In this document: piece by piece, positions 1-12,430 of the stretch
How the letters are laid out: each line of letters begins with the position of its first letter
How positions within the stretch are numbered: position 1 is the first letter of the stretch
Assembly: GCA_003868215.1 (NCBI GenBank)
Contig: QWDQ01000049.1
Location: 124,521-188,520 of the forward strand
Direction of reading: 5' to 3'
From: Pseudophaeomoniella oleicola
Taxonomy: Eukaryota; Ascomycota; Eurotiomycetes; Phaeomoniellales; Phaeomoniellaceae
Length of the DNA stretch: 64,000 nt
Position numbers and translations under genes: made by a program
Notes under the pieces: model-generated
Database searches by the model: none
What the model was told of the DNA's origin: nothing
Seen by the model: only the letters and a program-made list of their open reading frames with translations

Positions 1-633
1 TCATCATCATCATCATCATCTAACAAAATTGTTTCCGGCCCTGTGACCAGGCACAGAGTCCCCTTGACGGATCTCAACTCGCACTTCATCGCAGTGTCAA
101 GGGTCTAGTAGTTGCGTACTTGTCATCCGAGTCGGGACTTGGGTTGACATGCACGTCAACGAAGCTAAGACGAGTTGGAAAATTATGTATATATAGGTCT
201 TGCAGTATGGGAAATCATTGTTTAATGGATTTTTATTTTGTTGGAATGCAAAATTTTATGTACATCTATATCTGGATCGATGATGTTTGGGGGGTAAAGA
301 CTAGATGTTTTACCGCAGATTTCTGGTTTGTCGCGGACGGGTCTTGTCTCCGACTGATAGGATTTGAAGTAGATGAAATAGACTTTCATTCTCTTTCGTA
401 TACACGTATCGAATGCACTTCTCTCGTGCTCGCGCTCGTGCATCAGCCTTTATTGACCCCATTCGCTGCCTCTTGAGATAGACTTATCGGCGCACTGCTA
501 CTAAAGGATGTTGTTGTGATGACTATGATTGAGGAATTGCGAGTATCTTTATGTGGAAGATATCGGAACGAGGTTGGTTGTTATTGGGTCGTGGAATTGG
601 TCTGTCATGTCAGGCCTGCTATTATTTCGGTTC
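1..633. other. Intergenic, left edge, with a short TCA repeat
   Basis: The first 20 bases are a perfect TCA trinucleotide repeat cut by the window edge. The rest is AT-rich and lies downstream of the gene ending at 634. No supported gene is seen; the one long open frame lacks an ATG start and has unlikely composition. Confidence 0.5.
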
Positions 634-2828
634 TCACATTCCTCTGAATGCATTCTTGGATGCACTTCGTCTATCCTTGTAATCCCTCCTGGCGCCATCA
701 AATGCAGGTGGGGCCCCCTTCTTCTTGGACTGGGGTTCGAAGGTTACGACCTTTTCACCAACAACTCCTCTACTGTTTCTTACACGCTCTTTTGGCTTCA
801 TCTTGGCTACTCTTGACTCAAAGGAGGTGTCCTTCCTTGGTCTGGCACCACTGGAGCTAGAAACTTGCATTTCCACTCCGCGGTTACGTCTAGGATTTTG
901 CTTCCGCCTGTAATCTGCCGAGGAAATCTTGTTGTTTTTCTCGGAACGGTAGACATCCTGATCGCTTTCGTCATCATCAGAAGAACCGGGTACTTCGTCG
1001 ATCATCTCCTCTTCAACAGCAGTAAGACCCTTCTCACGGACAAGGTTCGAAGATGGAGCAACCTTGGTGCTAGGGTTGATGGACTGGAATTCTCGCGAGG
1101 TCTCATCGACTTGGAAGTCTTCATCCTGGAAGAGTTTAGCGAATCGATCGTCGCCGAGTAAGCCTTTAGGCTCTGACTCTCCGGGATCGGCCGTGAATTG
1201 GGTAGCTTCTTCGTCTCCGCCATTCGCCAATATTCTTTGAGCACGTCGTCTTTCATGCTTCTCCTCTCTTTCAAGTACCCTCTCCGCCAATTTGCGGTTG
1301 ACCTTTGCGGTAACCTTCTTCTTGCCACGGATTCGACTTTCTCTTTCTTTGTCAATCTTCTCCTGTATCCTCTTGGCTCGCTCTTCCTCCCAGCTGGACG
1401 GATTGGCAATAAGTCGAGCCTCTTCATATAATTCCTGCTTAACGAAATGCCCATGCATATACGGCCGAAGTAGATTAGTCTTTCCGATGAGGTGATCGAG
1501 ATTGAGTGCTTTCAACTGTGGTAGCGTCAAGAACTTGTAATTGTCATAGACCTCTCCTGCTCTCTGTTTGGTATATGAGTTCGGATCTTTTGGATCATCG
1601 GCCATTTCTTCTACCATGTTGTCAAGGAAAGCGCACCATTTCGGAGCTGGACCAAGTTGTGGAATGAAGAACGCATGCTGCTGCTTGCCTTCGTTGGCCG
1701 TGAGGAACATCCCAGTATCCTTGCACCACGCAATGCAGTTGAGATCGACAGCAGGCTCGACAGAAGTCCAAGGTGTACCGTCACGCTCGTCCCATATTTT
1801 CATGATCCTTTTATCCGATGACAGGATCTTGGGCTCTGAGGTTTGCGCACGGCTAGCTGTTGAAGGTGTTAAGAATTGGAGTGTGTGGACAGGGTAGCCA
1901 TAACCCTGATCCTTTTTCAGTAACGGCACTGGAGAACGTAAATCGTAAAGATATACGAGACCGCTGGAGGTACCGACAGCTGTGGTGATGCCGGACCTGT
2001 TAAAGTCGAGGGCTGTAATACCAGCTCGCCCTTCGAATTGATCTATTGGTGATTGTAACGTAGCCACTCTATCCCGACTTCTTGCATCCCAGTACTCTAT
2101 AGTCCCGAGGGATGTCCCAAAGGCCATTAAATTATGGCTTTCAGATGCTACTGCTGCTGTATTGACACTTCCGGTATTGATACCACCTTGCAAAGCGCCA
2201 CCTCCTAGCGTAGTGAGATCGTCACCACCTACATCCACGTCGTATGAGCGCATAAACCGGCCTTGTTCGAGATTGATTCTGAAGACTTCGCCAGATCCAT
2301 TCTCGTTGACTCCGACTGAAGGTATCAGTAACTCGGCCGATTGCTTGTTATACGCTAAGTCTCGACCGTAACGTGGTAATCGGACTCGGTAGTGGCAGCC
2401 TCCGGGAGTATGAAATTCTACTGAGCGGTCCTCTTGGAGATGCGCAGTTTTCGAATAATCAGAAGAGAGTATGAGGAATGTTCGGTTGACAGTATCCGTA
2501 TGTCGGGCGAATGACAGGGCCAGGTTTGGTAGATAGTGAGTATGTATCTGCGGCTTGTAGGTGCCTTCAAAGAAGTCATCAGTTACGACCATCAGCCTGA
2601 TTCCTGGGATCTCTGACCTGTGCTCATGACCCATTGCCCGTCATCGCTGACTCTGATACATTGGCTAGCTTCCTCAAACTCAAAATCTTGCAGTAATTCG
2701 ACCTTATTGGCATAATCAGCGCCTTTCTTCTGGTTCCGTCGCTTGGCTAGCCATTCAGGTATTTGCCTGGCTGTCGAAGAGCCAGCGACAGTATAAACAG
2801 GCACTGCAGAGCTGTTTGAAAGCTTCAT
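634..2828 (-). CDS. ENP2: Nucleolar WD40 protein Enp2 (NOL10 family)
   Basis: Essential nucleolar factor of 40S ribosomal subunit (18S rRNA) maturation. Two exons: 2828-2618 and 2564-634, with a 53-nt intron (2617-2565, donor GTCAGA). The split is supported because joining gives VMSTG-TYKPQIH, matching the family's N-terminal block, whereas unspliced reading gives unrelated sequence. The product is 713 aa, close to yeast Enp2 (about 707 aa). The N-terminus carries the SRQIPEWLAKR-type block and 'QDFEFEEASQCIRVS', then a WD40 propeller over roughly residues 50-370. An NUC153-type motif (DDRFAKLFQDEDFQVDE) lies near residue 538, followed by a basic, low-complexity tail. It is transcribed divergently from MED13. 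Identity rests on recognised family motifs. Confidence 0.93.
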
Positions 2829-3381
2829 AGTGTAACACTATGTGTCTGTCAACTGCAGAATCAAGATTGTCATCGCGGCGACACATTTAATATCCCACTC
2901 CCATGAGAACAGAGGCGGGCGAACATTGCAACGAACATTTTGAAAAATTAAAGTGGATAAAACGCCGATAAGCTGCAGCGATGATAGCGGATCTTTCCGT
3001 AGAGTGCTGATTGGTCAAAGGCTGGACAGGGCACGACCGGTCAAATTTCCCTCAGCCCGACATGTCTTGGCGGGATTCTACGTAAGGTCGTCTAAACATC
3101 GTACACTCTTCACACGCCTCAACATATCACGAGATACGACGATCGCAGTATCTTCATGTGTGCTTGGTAACTGTCGTCAAATTCTCTCTCTGGTCAAGAG
3201 CAAAGAATGTCTGCAGGGGTAGAGCCTATCCCATTATGATGAATATCTGTGGACCCCGGCGTTTACGGACATGATCACTACTAGCTTCAGCGTCGAAACG
3301 GTATAGGGCAGCCAGGAAGAGGGCTTCTATGGATTCTTCTCACGACGACTTATATGCAAACCCATTGGGTCCAGGATCATA
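2829..3381. promoter_or_regulatory. Divergent promoter region ENP2 / MED13
   Basis: About 550 bp separate the two start codons, so this must hold both promoters and probably the 5' leader or a first small exon of MED13. No TATA box or operator could be called with confidence. Confidence 0.45.
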
Positions 3382-6300
3382 ATGCCTACAGACGCTCATC
3401 TACAGGACCATCAGGCGACCATTTGCATTTTCGTAGGACACTAGCAGCTCTATCAAGTCCCCATGCTAACGGCCATCTATCAGGAGCACTATGACCAATT
3501 AACCTGCAGAGTCCTGGCTGCAGCGGCAAATGACGGCGGCATTTCTCAGAAACACGTAGTCAGCACTTCGACAAGTCCTTCCGGCGGAAATCGAAAACGA
3601 CTGCGAGAGGCTGAAATCGAGGCACGGACGGCTGGATTTCTCTGCTTTTTAAAATCTTCACCCTCAGAGCTCTGGATCTTCTATACCCACAATGACCTTA
3701 ACATTGATTTGACGGGACTTAGTCACAGACATGGCCTTGTCTTCGTCGAAAATTTGTCGATGACATTTTCGGTTCGTGACCTTCTTGAAGACCAGTATAT
3801 TTCAGTATACGAGACTTTCATCTGCAGCGTTCTTGCTGGGCTCGACCGCCAGGTAAATCACATCAAGCATATAACACTACTTAACCCCAGGACTGTTATC
3901 CTGCAACCCCAGAACTCACACGGTTATGAGGTTAACAGGGAGCCCCCCTTTGTTGGATGTATCGATTTGCAGCTTGTGAATGGTAAGATTATATTGAGCA
4001 TCAAAAAGGTGCAAGATAATGGACTGAAAGCATTGAGCAAGTTCGGGCTTCTAAGTCTCGAGGACTGTCCTAACTGGCAATCGGATGCATTGCTGTCTCC
4101 ATGTGGTAAGCTCGCTCGGCTTAGAGGCATCGCTTCTACCCATGACTCCGGTGCATCTCGAGGCGAGAATCTGCAAAAGGAAGACCTCAAAAGGCTCATG
4201 TGGCAGGATACCGTACGATCATGGCTCACTAGACGTGGTATTGAGGTCGCAGCTGAGGACGCCTGGGCTGATGTTGAGGTGATAATGCCCTGGGACCAAT
4301 CAGAGGATACACAAAGTACACAGGGCACGGAAAGAGATCTTCAGATGCTTCGCAGCATCATTTGGCCTTCTTCATTGGTATTCGCAAAAGAAAGGCCACG
4401 ATCAACCGTTGAGCTGGAAAACCTCAACACTTTATCGACTTTCAAAGATCCCTTAGCGACAGCAGAAGAATGGTTCAAGACATCGGATGTTAGATCGAGC
4501 AATGCAAGTAAGCAGAAAGCCGCCAGAAAAGCAGAACAAACACAACGAGATCGTATCACAACCGAAGCTGCGAATCGAGACGATGCTTTTGCCTCATCGC
4601 CGACAATGCCAAGGAATGATATCCATGCCGCGGCTGCCATTTATCCGACACCGCCTGACGGCCCACTGTCACACGTTACACCAGGTATGACCTCCGTAGA
4701 CGGCGCTATCACCACTCCGCATGAGGCCGTAGATTTCCTGGGTATGGGTAGCGCACCCATTGAGCAGGGCAACAAAGATACCGACATGGTGGATCTTGAG
4801 CCGCCTGGCGTACCTGGCTTTTTTGAGGATGATCTCTTTGATGACCACGATTTGGCCCACTCCGAGTCTGGAGAGATCGATGAGAATCCAGATTGGGATT
4901 TCTTTGACGATCCTGAAGCAACTTCGGAAGGTATTGGCGGAAGCTCGGCTCTGTCCAAGCGGAAGTCATCCACAGATAGGGACATTATGCAGGATTCTGA
5001 AGAGGCACAAATAAGAGAAACGGCTACATTGCAACCTCCACTTGATCACAGCGCAGACCTTGCAATCGATGGGCAAAGCCACACCAGCAGACAACCCGAA
5101 ATGGAATCAGATCTGGCAGAGGACACTCCAAGTCAAGCGCTGCGAGAACACCAGGCAAAAAACATACAAGATGCGACTGGAGAACCAAATATGAATTTGG
5201 ACGCTCTTGAGCCAAATCAACGCCACCACGTGTCAGAGTCTACTCCTTTACAATCCAAAGAGCAGAAAAGCTTGACCCAGGAGCAAAAAGATGGAGAATG
5301 GGCAGATGATGAAAAATATAACCAGAAGAGTGGCAAATTCTGGTTCGGACAGGCGTCTGCAGCTGACATATACCGCCAAAAGATGGAAAATTTCGCAAAT
5401 AATCATTCAACACCCACAAAATCAGATAAAGCTGAAACTGGACAACCCCAGAATGTGGAGGAAAGCAGAGATGAGGAAATTTCAGACGGAGTCAGAACTC
5501 CAACTTCTTCAGCAAGCACCGCTTTCGACAGTAATGAGATGTTCTCTGAGCATGACCACACGGTTGAGGATCTTTGGACAAATCTCAAACGAAAGTGGGC
5601 ACAAGTTTCCTCAAGCCCCGCAGCGTCAGTGGTCCTAATGGATGAACCGGAAAGGCAATCAATTGAGGCAGACCAATTTGCTCTTCTTGACAAACTCTTT
5701 GATGATAATGGTCAATGGTCGCTTGAATGTTGGCTAAATGCGGAACAACTTGAAGAGGACTCACCTGTAGTTGAGAAATCGAACGATCTTCAACTGCAGA
5801 TATCTCAACTGTTGGTCGATCAAGTGTCTCAGTCTTTCTTGATGAAGCAGGATTTTGTAGGGCCATCTGCCACTTACACTGATGTTCAAATTCTCGAAGA
5901 TCTCTCGAAGGCGCTTGAACCCATGTTCGGGTCGACAGCGCGACCCTCTTTAGTCCAGGCATACGGTATATGCGATTCTTTTGATACAATGGACGGCAAA
6001 ATCACCAAACCAGAGACGACTAAGCTTCGCTACCGGCGTGGTGGCAAAGAGCTTGAGGCTCTATCATCCCTATTGCCTTTCTGGGAGACATTTGCCTTGG
6101 AACCTATGAATGGAAAGAAGGATATCACCGCCTTCTGCGTCTATCCTGAAGGTGATATGCTGCTTGACAGATGTCGGGACTGGCTTTTCCAGCTCAGCCA
6201 AATGTACCGGAGCTGCAATTTTGGTCACCATGTATTGGGATCCAGTGCAGAACGTGCAGGCGCAGGATTCATTCCATTCACGTACAATGAGACAGACACC

Positions 6301-8232
6301 TCCGAAGACCTCCATAACGTCTGTAAGGCACTAGGTAAGCAGCTCACTTATGCTCTGCTACCTAAGCTAACCGATACAGGTACTGAACTTGCTGCTGTCC
6401 CACCCAGTTCCACTATTGTTATCTATATTGTCCACCCACTACCTCATCGGAAGGCACTCGTTGACATTTGTAGCTCTCTGATAGCGCTTTTCATGTCGTA
6501 TGCAAAGGGTTCGCAGGACATGTCGCGCAACGTCCCTGAGATTGTTCCACAGATTATACCTCTAGCATTCATCACAGCGCACGACATTTTAGTGATGCCG
6601 ACTAAGGCCGACTACCTCCATCTAGCCTTAGAGGTCTACAACCGCTGTCCGGCAAAGGATTCTTCCGATGACGAACCTGCTGCGTATTCACCAGCCGTAC
6701 TTCTTGCTGGACAAGCTTCGAAATCTGTTATCTTCAGGTTGTCGGCATCAGGAGCATCCCCCCTACAGCGAGACAGGAAAAGTCTGCATGTTGCATATTC
6801 GACTTCGACAGACGGCAGGTGGGTGACAGCGGCTTGGACAGATCATTCTGGAAAGAAAGCTCTGACGATGTCTTACTGTCTGAAGTCCCGTTGCGGAGGA
6901 AGCGGTCCAGGTCGGTCCATTGTCGAGGTAGTCAAGGATATGTGGCAGATATGTTTCGATATAATTTCCCCTGAGCAGGGCCAATGGCGCATCACCGTTG
7001 CTCGTGATGGCTGGCTTGATGATGTTGAGGCCAATACTTGGATCCATTGCCACAACCACCAAATGGCGCCTCCTACAACATCTACTCTCAGAGCTTCACT
7101 TGTATTGCTAAGCATCGATACGGAACCCTCGTTCCGCTTATTGACTCCAGAGGCAGTGTCTAACATCAGCGCAAGGATTACGGTGCCGTCAACCATGACA
7201 CAGGCGGTGAATACCCCTACCACGGCAGCCTTTCCCTTAGCACCCACGAACACAGCGCTTGGAACTTATGGTACGCCAACGTCAACCCCTACACCATCAG
7301 CGTCACAATCTATCCTCTCACCAGAACAAAACATGGCAGCGGGTACGCCAAGCGCGATGGGTGCTCTGACACCAACACCATCAGTTCCAACTACCAGTCA
7401 AGGGCCGTCACAGCACTCTGCTCCTCCCACCCACTCCCCCGCACCCACGTCTATTAGACACACGACCTCTCAGATGCAGACGGCCCAGTCTCAACCACAG
7501 AGCCAACAGTCTAGCACGACCACAACTCAATCGCAATCCGAAATACAAGCAGTTTTAGAATCCGACCCTAGTGCCTTCCTTTCCCGGCCAGATGCTCGAT
7601 ACGTTTGTGTACTCTCGCCATACCCGAGCAAGCGCCTCCCAAGTCTGCTAGACAAACATAGTGTTATTGCAACCGCTTTTCTCTTGCGGACATCAACGGA
7701 TGCTGATTCACTCCGCCTAGGGACAAACATCCTCGCACAGACTTCAAGTCCAGAAACTGTCCTGGGTGTCCATTTGGTCTGGGCATCATCGGACGAGGAA
7801 GTGCCTTCTACCAGCGATCGGATGGGACAGGGTGGTAGAGATGATACCGGCACGCCAGCATCCCAGCGGTCCTTGGTAGGCGACGTCGATGAATCTGATC
7901 TAGGCACAGATAAGGGTGTCTCTACATCGACGTCGCCTACAAAATCTGCCATTGGGTCAATTCCCGACAGTCCCCATGTCCACGGCACTAACAGTCAAGT
8001 ACACGGCGAAGGTCGAATACTTTTACATGATGTTTTGCCATCCTTTCATGACCTCATCGTCTTGTCACAGTCGCGAGGTTTGGGCTACAGCAGTGCTGTC
8101 TTAGAAACGCGACGATTCTTAGACATGGCCGATGGAGGCGGTGAAGGGAAGAAAGTCAAAGAGAGGTTGCTCCCATGGCACATCATGACGGCGTTGCGAG
8201 GCCGGAGAATTTTGGAGAGCACGGGACTGTAG
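3382..8232 (+). CDS. MED13: Mediator subunit 13 (Med13/Ssn2/Srb9)
   Basis: Large subunit of the Mediator CDK8 kinase module, which links the module to core Mediator and mostly represses transcription. The open frame from 3463 to 8232 is continuous. The C-terminal Med13 domain is recognisable, with 'IVIYIVHPLPHRKALVDIC' near residue 985 and a conserved block to the end (LPWHIMTALRGRRILE). Acidic and Ser/Thr/Pro/Gln-rich linkers fill the middle, as is usual. The N-terminus is uncertain. ATG 3463 lies inside what looks like a 51-nt intron (3433-3483, GTAGGA donor, GCTAAC branch, TATCAG acceptor). Splicing it joins an upstream frame from ATG 3382 (MPTDAHLQDHQATICIF) in phase to EHYDQL. Further 5' exons are possible. 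A 45-nt intron-like segment at 6335-6379 (GTAAGC..GCTAAC..ACAG) is in frame and may also be removed. About 1,590 aa. Confidence 0.88.
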
Positions 8233-9055
8233 GGACTGTTTTGTATTGGCTTTGTAACTCCAATAGTATTACAGAAAGATGCCGAACCCGGCTTGCGTGG
8301 TGGCGTGTCGTCTCTTTCCTCGCTTCTTTTCCCCATCGCTTCCCTTCTCACACTAGCGACTGCCGTCAACACAACCGAAGAAATGATCGAGCTTTAAGAG
8401 TGACATCACGGCACTTCGGGAGAGAGGCGGTCAAATCCCGCCTCGAATCACGTGGTGGACTGTGGGGGAAGCTTGGTCTGTACCGTAATTGTACTGTATC
8501 CTATATCCGTACCTTACCATCGAGCCATAGGTAGGTAGCTAAGCTTAGGTACCTAGGTAAGATACCGTACCGTAGGAACTTGGAAATCAAAGGTACCATA
8601 TTACGACTTATTGATTGATGGCCAACGGTCGATCTTTGCACTTTCTCGGATTCGTCGGCCGAGTCTATACCCCGCGAGGATACGGCCTCCGGTGTCTTCC
8701 TCCTCCTCAATCCACGTCTTATCACGCGTGACGTCCACAAGCCGCAAACGCCTGCCCGTGGGGAAATTTCTGGTCTAGTTCAGAGCTTGAATTGAGATGA
8801 TGGCACTGCGGCAGTGGCCGTTTGTGCCATTGGACCAAAACACCTACTGACACCTTACCTCAGTCGGGATTGGCGTCGGGACAATTCTCTACCGAGATCG
8901 ATTGACGACATGGAAGCCCGGCATTGTTTCAGGCACAGGCCAATGAAGACCGCGGCTGCGGCTGGAAGTGCACAAGACCAGAGGATGAGTGGCAGGTATT
9001 TATGTAGACGAGTCCCGGGAAGCAGGCTCGTGAACAAAACAGATGCTTCACCTGC
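8233..9055. other. Intergenic MED13 / GH78 with palindromic GGTACC motifs
   Basis: No gene seen. Positions 8527-8560 hold a cluster of GGTA/CCTA words ending in AGGTACCTAGGTAA, one copy of a motif repeated in many intergenic regions of this window. The last few hundred bases should hold the GH78 promoter. Confidence 0.5.
8547..8560. repeat. Dispersed intergenic palindrome AGGTACCTAGGT (best copy)
   Basis: AGGTACCTAGGTAA here is one of at least seven intergenic copies or relatives; others include 33085-33100, 54464-54488, 59367-59379, 25542-25553, 50565-50573 and 50687-50696. The core AGGTACCT is self-complementary. None was seen inside a coding exon. The function is unknown. Confidence 0.6.
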
Positions 9056-11192
9056 ATGATGCTTCCAACGATTATCCTTTCCTTATTCGTGGCCTTCTGT
9101 ACCAGGTTGGCCAGCTCTACGCCCTATGATCAATATATCCTTACACCAACCTCTCGAACTCTAATCCCGGTATCAGTATACAACGTCAATGGCTCTGTCG
9201 AAAACGCGGAAGCAATAACACCAAATGCTTCCGGGGTAGCCACATTTAGAGGGCCCTCTGCTGTTACTTACGACTTCGGCAGGAATATAGCTGGTATTGT
9301 GTCCTTCAACGTCAGTTCAGTCCAGGGCGATAGCGAGTTCATTGGTATCAGTTTCACAGAAAGCTCATTGTGGATCAACTCAAACGGCTGTGATGGTACA
9401 AACGATACCGGCATTGACGAAGCTCTATGGTATCCAGTCTCTAGCGGTGGCAGCTATGCTGCTGAAAAGAGACATCAACGTGGTGGCTTTAAGTATCTGA
9501 ACGTGTATCATAACACAAGCGGAAGCGTTGAGCTGGACACTCTCTCCATTCACTATACCGCCATTCCACATAAGTCAGAGAGTGAACTGGGAGTCTACAC
9601 GGGTTATTTCCACACCGATGATGAGCAGCTCAACAGAATCTGGTATGCTGGTGCATACACCAATGAAATGTGTACCATTGACCCAACGGCTGGTGATTCC
9701 CTGATCGGCCTCGAGTATAACATCTCTGTGGCTCCGGGTACGCCTGGACCGTGGTGGAATAACAACACCATTGCCAGTAAGTGCCCTTGGCTTCAACTTA
9801 CTGGGCTATTCTTGAATCCTAACCAAATGGCCAGACGGTACCAGTGTCTTGGTGGACGGAGGCAAGCGTGATCGACTAGTTTGGCCGGGAGATATCGCTA
9901 TCTCGGGACCGTCTGTATTTGTGTCAACCAACGACATGATCAGCATCAAAAACTCTCTGGACTCCCTTTTGGTCTTGCAGAATTCATCGGGGGCTCTTCC
10001 TTACGCCGGAGTTCCCTTCATATTGGAACAGCCGTCCTGGAGTTTTACATACCATCTCTACTCGCTTATCGATATTTACGATTTCTATCTCTTCACGGGC
10101 AATACTACCTACTTGACGTCCAACTGGGACAAATTCAAACTCGGTCTCAACTTTTCCCTACAATTCATTGATTCCACCGGTCTTGCTTACGTCACCACCT
10201 CAGCAGACTGGCTACGCTTTGGAATGGGCGGTCACAACATTGAAGCGAATTCGATCCTCTACTACACCCTGAACCTTGGTATGACTCTTGCCAATGTTCT
10301 CAACGACACTTCGAACGCCACGTCTTCGTGGTCCAGATACGCCGACAACATCGAGGCGGCCACGAACGAACGTCTTTGGGATTCCTCGGTAAATCTCTTC
10401 CGAGACAACGACACGGTACCGCTCACCGACCTACACCCCCAAGACGGTAATGCCTGGGCCGTCGTCTCGGGCCTAGTGTCAACAGAGCGAGCTGCCAACA
10501 TATCGAGTGCGCTAGCATCTCGCTGGGGTCCCTACGGCGCTCCCGCTCCCGAAGCAGACGCTACCGTCTCTCCCTTTGTCTCCGGCTTCGAGATCCAAGC
10601 TCACTACATCGCCAACCATCCCGACCTTGCGATCCAGCTAATGAAGCTGCAATGGGGCGACTTTATGCTTGATGACCCGCGCATGACCAACAGCTCCTTC
10701 ATCGAAGGGTACAGCACCGATGGCTCACTGCACTACGCGCCATACACGAACGACCCGCGTGTCTCCCACGCCCACGGCTGGTCCACCGGCCCGACCTCAA
10801 CGCTTACCTTCTATGCCGCAGGCCTACGGGTTACCAGCGCCGCGGGCAAAACCTGGAGCATCTCCCCCAACCTGGGCAGCAATCTAACCACCATCTCCGC
10901 CGGTTTCGGAACCCATCTCGGCAAATTCTCCGTCTCCGTCTCGTCTCCCAGAAACGCGACGGGCGAACTAGATCTCCGCATCATGACCCCACCCCTCACG
11001 ACTGGAAGCATCAGTCTTCCCGCTCCTCCTCCAGGAGGGTCCGCCTCAGTGTTAACTCTAACCCCGTCGACAAACCAGACTAGTGAGACGCCGATGACAG
11101 TTCACGTCCCTGCTGCAACGACCTCCAGAATCGAAGTCGCCAACATCACCGGCGGAGAATGGTTCGTCACTCTGCGACGGCAGGCATCCTGA
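9056..11192 (+). CDS. Secreted alpha-L-rhamnosidase, glycoside hydrolase family 78
   Basis: Predicted to release terminal alpha-L-rhamnose from plant glycosides or pectic rhamnogalacturonan outside the cell. Exons 9056-9776 and 9835-11192 flank a 58-nt intron (GTAAGT donor, CCTAAC branch, GGCCAG acceptor). Joining gives NNNTIA-NGTSVLVDGGKRDR, restoring the conserved GH78 block RDRLVWPGD near residues 251-260 that precedes the (alpha/alpha)6 barrel. The product is 692 aa. A signal peptide is visible at the start (MMLPTIILSLFVAFCTRLAS, cleavage around residue 21). Many N-glycosylation sequons (NSS, NDT, NTS, NGS) fit secretion. The N-terminal third is a beta-sandwich-like part (YDFGRNIAGIVSFNV) typical of fungal GH78. 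Downstream blocks (ADWLRFGMGGHNIEANSILYYTL, SHAHGWSTGPTSTL) also match. Exact substrate cannot be told from sequence. Confidence 0.9.
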
Positions 11193-12430
11193 ACTGAGAA
11201 AAAAAGAGACGACACAGAATGCAATTGTTGCGGCGTGCGATATGTTGTCGACGTCAGGACTGGTACCTACCAAGATGATTCTAACCATGATGACCATCAA
11301 AAGTAACGCTTATATGTATATAAAAATTTTCTCTCAAAAACCTGATCACTACTCAAATGTACATCATCAATCCATCCAGAAAAAAAATCAAAAAAAATCA
11401 AAAGGGCAACAAGAGGGGGAAAAAAGTTATCAATTTCAGAATTTTTCTCAAATTTTCAATGGCCCCCAACAAAAGTCTTTTTTTTCCCGCGTAATCTATT
11501 TGTTGTGGTAGGTAAGTAAGGTAGGTAAGTGCCTAGGCGGGATATTGTGATTATATAGAACGTACCAACAAAAGGCAAAGAAAGGTCAGATGGGGGAAGG
11601 AGGAGGAAAAAGAGAGAGGTGATATATGTTTAAGAATCACATTGCGAAGTCCTCTTTTTCTTTTTGTGGTGAAAGACTGGGGGGTTGCGTTGGGGTGGGT
11701 CTGCATAGATCTATAAAAGGTAAGTGAGGGAGGGTTTGGCTGCTTGGATGGCTACACATTTGGATAGATAGGTCGTAGGCGAGGAGGAGAAAGATAGATG
11801 GAAGACAGTATATTATAGCTTGCTACAAGCCCGATTACAAGGCCTAGAATCCTAAAGCTACCTATGTATCGCCATAATCACCACCATACTCCATGTTGGC
11901 TTCCCCATTTCCCCGCTCTTCTCCTCGCATCTTTCATTGGCAGCTCGATTGCTTTCTGGCATCTTTTTTCGGTTGGAACAGATCAGAGCAAGAGCACTTC
12001 CCATTCCAGTTTTCATTCAAGTTGGGGAACAAGATGACAACAGAACACAAGACATAACACGATAGCACCGCGATCCCAAAGGGTCAACAAAGCACTGAAG
12101 CAAGTATGACGCGACATGGAGCAAAGTCAGAATGCTTGTGGTAGATCTTTTGGTTTCTGTTGTTTTTTTCCTCCGTTGGAGGCAGCATAGTACATGTTTG
12201 ATATCATGACAGGACCCTGCTGGATTGCTTCGAGCCGAGCGGAATTGCTGGACCATCCAGGTGATGAGAGGTTGGGTCGGCGATGTCATATCTTCATTAG
12301 AGAAGAGAGATACCTTGTACGGTTCGTCCGAGATCGCATTTGTGTGCGCAGTTGATCCGTATTGATTGTACCGGTTCGATGGCTTGAGTAATCATAGACG
12401 TAAATCATTGCACCCTCTGACTGTTGTTCT
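11193..12430. other. Intergenic between convergent GH78 and the 204-aa gene
   Basis: No gene seen. It contains A-rich sequence (about 11380-11440) and a GGTAGGTAAGTAAGGTAGGTAAG-like cluster around 11507-11536, followed by G-rich and A-rich low-complexity DNA. It should hold the two 3' UTRs, since both genes end here. Confidence 0.5.

Noticed and set aside
120-476. 118-codon frame at the left edge
   Set aside because: No ATG start, unusual amino-acid content, no homology cue.
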